DNA of 47,966 nucleotides from an uncultured Bacilli bacterium (lineage in GTDB: Bacteria > Bacillota_I > Bacilli_A > RF39 > UBA660), in contig CALVRR010000011.1 of the NCBI GenBank assembly GCA_944358705.1, positions 1 through 47,966 of the forward strand. The letters are read 5' to 3'. Below the pieces are notes generated by a model. The model was not told where the DNA came from. It worked only from the letters and a program-made list of their open reading frames with translations, and did not search any database. The translations under genes and the position numbers were made by a program. This document shows, one piece after another, positions 15,109-21,418 of the stretch; the stretch's first letter is position 1, and each line of letters opens with the position of its first letter.

Positions 15109-16170
15109 ATGAAAATAATATTTACTGGTGGAGGGACTGCAGGTCATATATCTCTTAATCTTGCGCTTATTCCACATTTTATTGAACTAGGGTATGAAGT
15201 ACATTATATTGGTTCAAAAAATGGAATGGAAAAAGAAATAATAAAAGAAATAAAAGATGTAAAATATCATGAAATTTCTACAGGAAAACTTAGAAGATAT
15301 TTTTCAATAGAAAATTTTAAAGATCCATTTAGAGTTATTAATGGAGTAATAGAAGCTAAAAGAATAATAAAAAAAATTAAACCAAATATAGTATTTTCAA
15401 AAGGTGGATTTGTATCACTTCCAGTAGTAATAGGTGCAAAACTAAATAATGTACCTGTTGTAGCACATGAATCAGATTTATCAGCTGGTCTTGCAAATAA
15501 ACTAGCATCTCCATTTTGTAAAAAAATATTCTTAACATTTGAAGATAAAAATAATAAATTTAAAGAAAAAGGAGAATATGTAGGAGCACTAGTAAGAGAA
15601 GAAATAAAAACTGGAAATAAAGAACAAGGCAAAAAAATATGTAATATTAATAATAATAAACCTACGATATTAGTTATGGGTGGTAGCCTCGGTGCAAGAA
15701 GTATAAATGAAGCAATATGGGAAAATATAGATGAAATATTAAAAGAATTTAATGTGATACATATATGTGGAAAAAATTCAGTAAATAAAAATATAAAAAG
15801 AGATAATTACATACAATTTGAATTTGTAAAAGATGATTTAAAACATATTTTTAAGGTTGCAGACATGGTTATATCAAGAGCAGGAGCAAACTCAATATTT
15901 GAATTTCTATCACTTAATCTACCAATGTTATTAATACCACTACCATTAAGTCAAAGTAGAGGAGACCAAATAGAAAATGCTAAATACTTTAAATCAAAAG
16001 GCTATTGTAATATATTAGAAGATGAAAAGATAAAAGATAATTTACTAGAACAAATAAAAAATACATACAAAAATAGTAATACAATGAAAGAAAAAATGAA
16101 AAATCAGAAAGAAATAGGTAATATTAAAAATATTGTAAATAGAATAATAGAATTACAAAATAATAAATAA
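15109..16170 (+). CDS. murG: MurG-type N-acetylglucosaminyltransferase
   Basis: 353 aa, full length. MurG adds GlcNAc from UDP-GlcNAc to lipid I to make lipid II at the inner face of the membrane. Landmarks are FTGGGTAGHISLNLAL (N-terminal G loop), SKGGFVSLPVVIGAKL, VVAHESDLSAGLANK, LVMGGSLGARSINEAI and ISRAGANSIFEFLSLNLPMLLIPLPLS, all diagnostic. HES-D in place of HEQN is seen in several Bacillota. It sits with a kinase and a peptidase gene rather than in a division/cell-wall cluster. Whether it is the only copy or a paralogue cannot be told from this window. Confidence 0.9.
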   Translation: MKIIFTGGGTAGHISLNLALIPHFIELGYEVHYIGSKNGMEKEIIKEIKDVKYHEISTGKLRRYFSIENFKDPFRVINGVIEAKRIIKKIKPNIVFSKGGFVSLPVVIGAKLNNVPVVAHESDLSAGLANKLASPFCKKIFLTFEDKNNKFKEKGEYVGALVREEIKTGNKEQGKKICNINNNKPTILVMGGSLGARSINEAIWENIDEILKEFNVIHICGKNSVNKNIKRDNYIQFEFVKDDLKHIFKVADMVISRAGANSIFEFLSLNLPMLLIPLPLSQSRGDQIENAKYFKSKGYCNILEDEKIKDNLLEQIKNTYKNSNTMKEKMKNQKEIGNIKNIVNRIIELQNNK

Positions 16171-16173
16171 CAA

Positions 16174-16234
16174 ATGACACTATGACACTATAAATGTGTG
16201 TGAGATACTCGCAAACAATGTGTCACTGTGTCAT
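16174..16234 (+). terminator. Long hairpin, probable terminator or barrier after murG
   Basis: ATGACACTATGACAC (16174-16188) pairs with GTGTCACTGTGTCAT (16220-16234), 13 of 15 positions, around a 31-base loop. The arms themselves contain tandem TGACAC units. It is followed by A-rich rather than T-rich sequence, so a classic terminator is uncertain. Confidence 0.5.
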
Positions 16235-16258
16235 AGAGTATGAAAAAAATTTAAACTG

Positions 16259-16267
16259 TGATATAAT
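16259..16267 (+). promoter_or_regulatory. Extended -10 promoter (TGATATAAT) of the PHP-ATPase operon
   Basis: TG-A-TATAAT. It is followed by an unusually long leader (about 80 bases) that holds a CTTAT/ATAAG hairpin (about 16300-16315). Confidence 0.6.
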
Positions 16268-16354
16268 ATAATATATAAAAAAGAAGTGCTAGTACAGGCT
16301 TATGTTTTATAAGTTTTTGTATTGGCGTTTTTATTGTAGTAAGGAAGTGATATA

Positions 16355-18361
16355 TTGAAGGCAATTGATTTACATATACATACAATTAAAACTATTTTTG
16401 ATGCTGATTTTTCTTTTGACATAAAGAAATTGGAAGAATATGTTAATTCAGAAAAAATAAGTTGTATTGCAATAACAAATCATAATCTATTTGATAAAAG
16501 TAATTATGAACTTATAAGTAACACAATAGATATATCTGTGTTGCCAGGAATAGAGGTAAGTTTAGAAAAGGGACATATGCTGGTTATCGGAAATATTAAT
16601 GATACTGATATACTAGTGGAACAAAGTAATAAAATGAGACAATTTATACTTGATGAGCAGAGTTATCTTACATATGAACAATTTTTATCAATTTTTGATA
16701 ATTATAAAGATTATTTGTTAATACCTCATTATATTAAGGATCCACCTGTACCAATTGATGTTATTAACAAATTTGGAAATGATATAATTGTTGGAGAAGT
16801 ATCGAGTGCAAAAAAATGGTTTTCATTAATGAAGCAAAGAGATAAATTGATACCTGTTTTGTTTAGTGACTTAAGAATAAAATCAGAATTGAAAAACTTT
16901 CCAGGTACACATTTATATATTGATTGTGATGATTTTACAATTGGAGGTTTAAAAAATAGCTTTAAAGATAAAACTAAATTATCATTATCAAACAATTCCA
17001 ACAATGAAGAATTTCAAATTACATCTGATGGTACAACGGCATCATTAGGTTTAAATGTATTGATAGGGAAAAGGTCAACAGGAAAAACATATTTACTAGA
17101 TAAACTTAATAAATCTTTTGGAATAGATTCAGTGAAATATATTGAACAATTCTCTATAATAAAAGATGCAGAAGAAGGTGCTTTTAAGAAAAAATTAGAG
17201 CTTGATAATTCAGAGTATTCAGAAAATTACTTGAAAGAATTAAAAGATATAGTAGATTTGGCATTTAAAGTTGACTTCAAAAACCAGAATATGCTACTTG
17301 AATCGTATCTTGAATCACTTTTAGATTTTGCATCAAAGCAAGATAAAATGGATATTTTTTCAAAATGTACATTATTTAACGCAACTTATTTTGAAATTAG
17401 CGAAGATGAAGAACTGCAAAACAATATAAAAGCGATTGATACTTTATTATCTTCTAGCAATTATGAAAAAATCATATTCAAATATTTGGATAGAAATAAT
17501 CTAAAAGAATTATTAAAAGAATTAATCATTATAGCTAAGAAAAAAGCATTAAATAATAGTAATTATAAGTATGTAAATGATATTTTAAAAATAATAAAGA
17601 CTGAATTAGAAGAAAATTCTGCTTTAAATCAAATTAAAGATTTTAATGTAATAAAATATGCAACATATAAGCAATTTATAAAAAAAATTGATTATTATGT
17701 TGAAAAAATTAAGATTGAAAAAGAAATATCTAAAAATGATTTTTATAAATTTAAAGTTAGAGCAACTCGTAAACCATATACTTCAGTTCAAAAAATTAAA
17801 TCAAAAATAAAGAATTGTCCAAAAATTTCTGATGAATTTCAGTATTATAATTCACCTTATATTTACATTAATGCACTTTTAAAAGCAGATGTTCCTAAAA
17901 ATCAAATATATAAAGCAATAGTTGATGTTGAATATATTGCATTAAATAGTAATGATAGCGAAATTTCAGGAGGAGAAAGAGCAGAGTATTTGTTGTATAA
18001 TCAAATAAAATCCGGTGAGAACTATGACTTGATTTTAATTGATGAACCAGAATCCTCATTTGATAATATTTATTTAAATGAAAATATAAGAACTTTAATA
18101 AATAATTTATCTAAAAAAACTACGACATTTATTGTTACTCATAATCATATTTTAGGGGTTATGCTTAATGCAGATAAAATATTATACACTTGTATAGAAG
18201 ATGGAAAATATAAAATATATACTGGTAAAATGTCTTCTAAAAAGTTCAAATGTGCTGATGGTGGAGAAAAAAATACAACAGATATTATAATGGAAACAAT
18301 GGAAGCTGGCAAAGATTCATATTACGAAAGGAGACAAATATATGAAAATTTTGAAAATTGA
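16355..18361 (+). CDS. PHP-domain phosphoesterase fused to an ABC/SMC-type ATPase (TrlF-like)
   Basis: 668 aa, starting at TTG behind AAGGAAG. The PHP domain (about 1-220) shows DLHIHT (HxH), ITNHN, LPGIEVS, LLIPHY and FSDLRI, the expected metal-binding His, Glu and Asp positions. The ATPase has Walker A GKRSTGKT (238-245), a helical insert (about 270-520), the signature SGGERAEYLL (about 536-545), Walker B LILIDEPESSFDN and the switch His in VTHNH. Proteins of this layout (TrlF family) appear in defence-type islands; the PHP part would cut nucleic acid or nucleotide and the ATPase would gate it. That role is inference. The gene overlaps its small downstream partner by 20 bases. Confidence 0.85.
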   Translation: MKAIDLHIHTIKTIFDADFSFDIKKLEEYVNSEKISCIAITNHNLFDKSNYELISNTIDISVLPGIEVSLEKGHMLVIGNINDTDILVEQSNKMRQFILDEQSYLTYEQFLSIFDNYKDYLLIPHYIKDPPVPIDVINKFGNDIIVGEVSSAKKWFSLMKQRDKLIPVLFSDLRIKSELKNFPGTHLYIDCDDFTIGGLKNSFKDKTKLSLSNNSNNEEFQITSDGTTASLGLNVLIGKRSTGKTYLLDKLNKSFGIDSVKYIEQFSIIKDAEEGAFKKKLELDNSEYSENYLKELKDIVDLAFKVDFKNQNMLLESYLESLLDFASKQDKMDIFSKCTLFNATYFEISEDEELQNNIKAIDTLLSSSNYEKIIFKYLDRNNLKELLKELIIIAKKKALNNSNYKYVNDILKIIKTELEENSALNQIKDFNVIKYATYKQFIKKIDYYVEKIKIEKEISKNDFYKFKVRATRKPYTSVQKIKSKIKNCPKISDEFQYYNSPYIYINALLKADVPKNQIYKAIVDVEYIALNSNDSEISGGERAEYLLYNQIKSGENYDLILIDEPESSFDNIYLNENIRTLINNLSKKTTTFIVTHNHILGVMLNADKILYTCIEDGKYKIYTGKMSSKKFKCADGGEKNTTDIIMETMEAGKDSYYERRQIYENFEN

Positions 18362-18644
18362 TAGTAAAAAAGCTAAATATTCATTAGATGGTGTAACATA
18401 TAACCCAATCGTTAATATTAGTAAAGAGGATTTAAAAAAGATAATAGACTATATAATGGAAAACGATGATGCTGAACTTGATCCTATAGATGATGTTGAA
18501 AACAAAATTGAAAATAAGGCTGAAAATATTATTTATTCGGATTTATATACAAAATTAAATGATTTAATTCAAAAAAAAGAGGATATAATTGAAAAAATAG
18601 ATTCTAAATTTTCAAATTTAATTGAAAAATATGAATTATATTAA
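18342..18644 (+). CDS. Small acidic/helical partner of the PHP-ATPase
   Basis: 100 aa, no family recognised. The N-terminal 40 residues look globular (LDGVTYNPIVNISKEDLKKI). The rest is acidic and strongly heptad-like, predicting a coiled coil. AAAGGAG lies 9 bases before ATG 18342, inside the end of the ATPase gene. The 20-base overlap shows the two are made together. A regulator, sensor or antitoxin role for the ATPase is possible but nothing in the sequence proves it. Confidence 0.65.
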   Translation: MKILKIDSKKAKYSLDGVTYNPIVNISKEDLKKIIDYIMENDDAELDPIDDVENKIENKAENIIYSDLYTKLNDLIQKKEDIIEKIDSKFSNLIEKYELY

Positions 18645-18653
18645 AAATATTTC

Positions 18654-18679
18654 CAGATACTAAATCTAGATACTAATTG
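18654..18679. repeat. Right copy of the AGATAC repeat
   Basis: TCCAGATACTAAATCTAGATACTAAT resembles 13884-13910 over about 26 bases with a few mismatches. The two copies bracket a 4.77-kb segment. Confidence 0.45.
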
Positions 18680-18790
18680 TAAAAAATAAAGTTATTTTAA
18701 TAAACTTTAGTAAATTTAGAAAAATGAAAAAGCCTTATTTTATAAGACTTTATGCAATTATTAAATTGTTACGAACTGATATTTACATTT

Positions 18791-18824
18791 CCCCCTGAAG
18801 GAGCCGAAAGGCTCCACTTTTTTT
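18791..18824 (+). terminator. Terminator with conserved CCCCCTGAA lead-in
   Basis: CCCCCTGAA is followed by GGAGCC, a GAAA loop, GGCTCC, then ACTTTTTTT. The lead-in, GNRA loop and ACTTT exit match the 13815-13855 element, although the stem sequence differs with base pairing kept. Confidence 0.8.
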
Positions 18825-19041
18825 GTTTTAAAAGGTTAGTCCATATAAAATATATAGTTACCTCGTAATTATCTCGTTTTAATGTTGAAGTGTCTAAATA
18901 TGTTGGTAATAAGGTTATTAATAAAAAGTATTGATTATTTAGCATTGTTAAGAAAAATTATAAGCCACTTAGAATAGATAAATGAATTCACAATATCATT
19001 AACTAGTAAGCTATAATCTACTATTTTTATTTTATAATTAA

Positions 19042-19050
19042 TGATATAAT
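19042..19050 (+). promoter_or_regulatory. Extended -10 promoter (TGATATAAT)
   Basis: TG-A-TATAAT, 40 bases before the start of the ParB-like gene. Confidence 0.5.
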
Positions 19051-19090
19051 TATCTAAACAATAAATCGTGGTTAGGAAGCAGGAAAATAT

Positions 19091-19810
19091 ATGGGCTATT
19101 TTGATAGATTAAAAAAAGGTCAACAAGATTTTTTAAAGAAAATAGGAATCTATAGGGATGAGGATATGCCTCCTGAATTTTTTGATACTATAAAATCATT
19201 ACGACAAAATTTAACAGAAGAAGAAATATATTGTGTTTCTGATTACTATAAATCATATTGTTATAATGGTAATCTAGATATGACAAAATTAATTGGCACA
19301 GATCATGATAAGTATATTGGAAAAAGTTGGATTGAAGCATTTTGTACATTATCAAGGGGAGAAGAAATTGCAGATTTATATTTAAAGAATCCAGATTATT
19401 ATAAGAATGATGACTCAAAACAAATTGATATGGGAGTTATAGAAAAAGACGGATATTATTATATTTCTAGTAAAAATGGTGGAGGTAATAATAGACTAAT
19501 AACATTAAAACTATTATCAATTATGCAAAATAAAAACGGTAATAGAATAACCGCTCCATTAGTAAGATTTAGAAAAGTACCAAGCTTAGATACTTGCAAA
19601 AATATATTCTTTTGTGAATTTCCAAATGGGGATTTTTCAGTAAGCGGTTATGAAATCAAAAAGACAAATTTTAATAGTCCAGAGGAATATTATGATATTA
19701 TTGATGGCCCAGTATTTACTGATAATGTAATCTATACAAATGTTTATGGACACGAGATTTTAGAAACAGTTTTAAAAGATAAAAATAGAAACGGTAGCGT
19801 AAAAAAATAG
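19091..19810 (+). CDS. Uncharacterised protein, possibly ParB/Srx-fold
   Basis: 239 aa. Most of it is unfamiliar. The stretch GVIEKDGYYYISSKNGGGNNRLITLKLLSI (about residues 115-145) resembles the ParB/sulfiredoxin-fold strand-loop-helix in which a G-[HN]-[HN]-R loop binds a nucleotide. The basic N-terminal helix (FDRLKKGQQDFLKKIG) and the C-terminal beta-rich part have no match I know. An AGGAA site precedes ATG 19091. It stands alone between a terminator and a membrane-protein gene. A nuclease or DNA-binding role is a weak guess. Confidence 0.5.
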   Translation: MGYFDRLKKGQQDFLKKIGIYRDEDMPPEFFDTIKSLRQNLTEEEIYCVSDYYKSYCYNGNLDMTKLIGTDHDKYIGKSWIEAFCTLSRGEEIADLYLKNPDYYKNDDSKQIDMGVIEKDGYYYISSKNGGGNNRLITLKLLSIMQNKNGNRITAPLVRFRKVPSLDTCKNIFFCEFPNGDFSVSGYEIKKTNFNSPEEYYDIIDGPVFTDNVIYTNVYGHEILETVLKDKNRNGSVKK

Positions 19811-19892
19811 ATAAATGGACAAGTATAAAACTTTTGCTTTTTCATGAATTATCTAGCAATTTGAAAGTAGGATATTAAAGGTGGAAAATAAA

Positions 19893-20252
19893 ATGGAAAA
19901 ACAGAAAACAAATAAAGTGCCTTCATTTTTTAAATTTATATTTATATTAAGTTTACTATATTATGTGTTTTGGATTATTGTTTCAATAAAATATAGTATA
20001 ACTGGCATAAGCTCTGAATATGTTGGAATACATATAGAATCTTTGTGTAATCATATTCATACAACATATTATGGGGTAGAGGGATTTATGGCAGGTATTG
20101 AGAATTGTTTTATATATACAGTATTTTTCTTTTGGTTTATTCCCTTATATCAAGTTATATATATAATTATTAGCATTGTTAATAAAATTAGAAAGAAAAC
20201 AAAAAAATATGAAAAGGAAAGTGAAAATGAAAAAAGAATTATTAGTGAATGA
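19893..20252 (+). CDS. Small two-helix membrane protein
   Basis: 119 aa with hydrophobic segments at about residues 12-33 and 65-95 and a basic, acidic-ended tail (KKTKKYEKESENEKR). ATG 19893 is chosen because AAAGGTGG lies 8 bases upstream; the GTG at 19881 is part of that site. Its 3' end overlaps the MazG-like gene by 26 bases, so the two are co-expressed. No function is recognised. Confidence 0.6.
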   Translation: MEKQKTNKVPSFFKFIFILSLLYYVFWIIVSIKYSITGISSEYVGIHIESLCNHIHTTYYGVEGFMAGIENCFIYTVFFFWFIPLYQVIYIIISIVNKIRKKTKKYEKESENEKRIISE

Positions 20253-20574
20253 ATTTAATAAGATAAATGCCAATAGTAATTTAAATGAAATCCAAAAATA
20301 TATTACTAAAATGATGGAAGTAAATGGTTTTAACAATACACCTTTAGAATTATTTTGTTATTTAACAGAAGAGGTCGGAGAACTAGCAAAAGAAATTAGA
20401 AAAACAGAAAAAAATATGGATATGGATATAACAAAGGAGTATGAATCTTGCCTAAAACATGAAATAGCAGATATATTTATATATTTATTAGCAATATGTA
20501 ATTCATATAATATAGATCTTTTAGAAGCGTTTAAAGAGAAAGAAAAAATAAATTTAAATAGAGATTGGAAGTAA
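20227..20574 (+). CDS. MazG-like nucleotide pyrophosphohydrolase
   Basis: 115 aa, all-alpha NTP-PPase type. The metal-binding pattern is LTEEVGELAKEIRK (E-E-x-x-E) followed 40 residues later by HEIADIFIYLLAICN (E-x-x-D). It would hydrolyse (d)NTPs to the monophosphate plus pyrophosphate in the cytoplasm. I chose ATG 20227 because AAAGGAAAG precedes it; the upstream in-frame extension lies within the tail of the membrane-protein gene. The next gene, a uracil-DNA-glycosylase-like protein, follows at once, so both suit nucleotide or base sanitation. Confidence 0.8.
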   Translation: MKKELLVNEFNKINANSNLNEIQKYITKMMEVNGFNNTPLELFCYLTEEVGELAKEIRKTEKNMDMDITKEYESCLKHEIADIFIYLLAICNSYNIDLLEAFKEKEKINLNRDWK

Positions 20575-20591
20575 AAAAGAGAGTGGATAAT

Positions 20592-21305
20592 ATGGTTAAA
20601 AGAAAAACTTTTTCAGATAATGTATTAGAATTTAATGAATGGTTAGCAAATACATCTTTAGAATTATTTGATAATTATAGTATTAGTAATCCATTTAACG
20701 GTAAAAATAGAATACAAATAAAAGAGATTACAAATGCTTTTTATAAAAAATATTATAATGACCATAATAAAAGATATTTAATACTTGGTAGTTCACCAGC
20801 GAGAAAAGGTACAGCGACAACAGGTATTCCATTTGAAGATGCAAATCATCTTTATAAAGAAACTGGTATTATGATTGATAACTTTTATATAAATAAATCA
20901 TCTTCAAATTTTTTGTATGATGTGATGGAACAATATGGTGGTTGTCAAAGATTTTATAAAGACTTTTTTATGAGTTTTGTATGTCCCTTAGGTATAGTAA
21001 ATGTAAATTCAAAAGGAAATCTAGTTAATGCAAATTATTATGAAAATAAAAAATTAGAAAAAGCTTCGCACAATTTTATTGTAGATTCTTTAAAGAAACA
21101 AATTGCACTTGGAATTGATACATCAATATGTTATTGTATAGGAAGTGGAGAAAATTTTAAATTCTTAACAAAAATTAATGAAGAATATCATTTTTTTGAT
21201 AAAATTATTGCCTTAGAACATCCAAGATTTATTATGCAATATAATTCAAAAGATAGAAATAAATACTTAGATAAATATATAAATGCCTTAAATAATAAAA
21301 GCTAA
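20592..21305 (+). CDS. SMUG2-like uracil-DNA glycosylase family protein
   Basis: 238 aa. Motif 1 is LILGSSPARKGTATTGIPFEDA and motif 2 is ALEHPRFIMQYNS (the H-P-x loop), separated by the typical helical core with an FVCPLGIVN segment. This pattern fits the SMUG2 branch of the UDG superfamily, which removes damaged or deaminated bases from DNA. ATG 20592 follows GAGAGTGGAT; the TTG 27 bases earlier overlaps the previous gene and lacks an RBS. It forms an operon with the MazG-like and membrane genes. It closes the accessory block. Confidence 0.78.
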   Translation: MVKRKTFSDNVLEFNEWLANTSLELFDNYSISNPFNGKNRIQIKEITNAFYKKYYNDHNKRYLILGSSPARKGTATTGIPFEDANHLYKETGIMIDNFYINKSSSNFLYDVMEQYGGCQRFYKDFFMSFVCPLGIVNVNSKGNLVNANYYENKKLEKASHNFIVDSLKKQIALGIDTSICYCIGSGENFKFLTKINEEYHFFDKIIALEHPRFIMQYNSKDRNKYLDKYINALNNKS

Positions 21306-21384
21306 AAGAAATCAAAATTCAACCATTCAAACTTAGTAAGTTATACTAAATTTTATAATTTAAAAAGTAATAAGAATCGATTTA

Positions 21385-21393
21385 TGGTATAAT
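21385..21393 (+). promoter_or_regulatory. Extended -10 promoter (TGGTATAAT)
   Basis: TG-G-TATAAT, 26 bases before ATG 21419, with AAGGAGAG between. Confidence 0.6.
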
Positions 21394-21418
21394 AAGTTCT
21401 ATTCAAGGAGAGATTACC

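Larger units (their letters stand above)
18645..19090. other. 446-base intergenic stretch at the end of the PHP-ATPase operon
   Basis: From left to right: AGATAC repeats (18654-18679), two weak hairpins (AAAGCCTTAT/ATAAGACTTT near 18730-18752 and GCAAT/ATTGT near 18755-18771), the CCCCCTGAA plus GNRA-hairpin terminator (18791-18824), AT-rich sequence with no plausible ORF, and an extended -10 at 19042. It may hold a second small RNA like the one at 13752, but no convincing -35/-10 pair was found for it. Confidence 0.5.

Noticed and set aside
14043..18644. Classical prophage or transposon
   Set aside because: No integrase, transposase, capsid or terminase genes, and no clean terminal inverted repeats were found.
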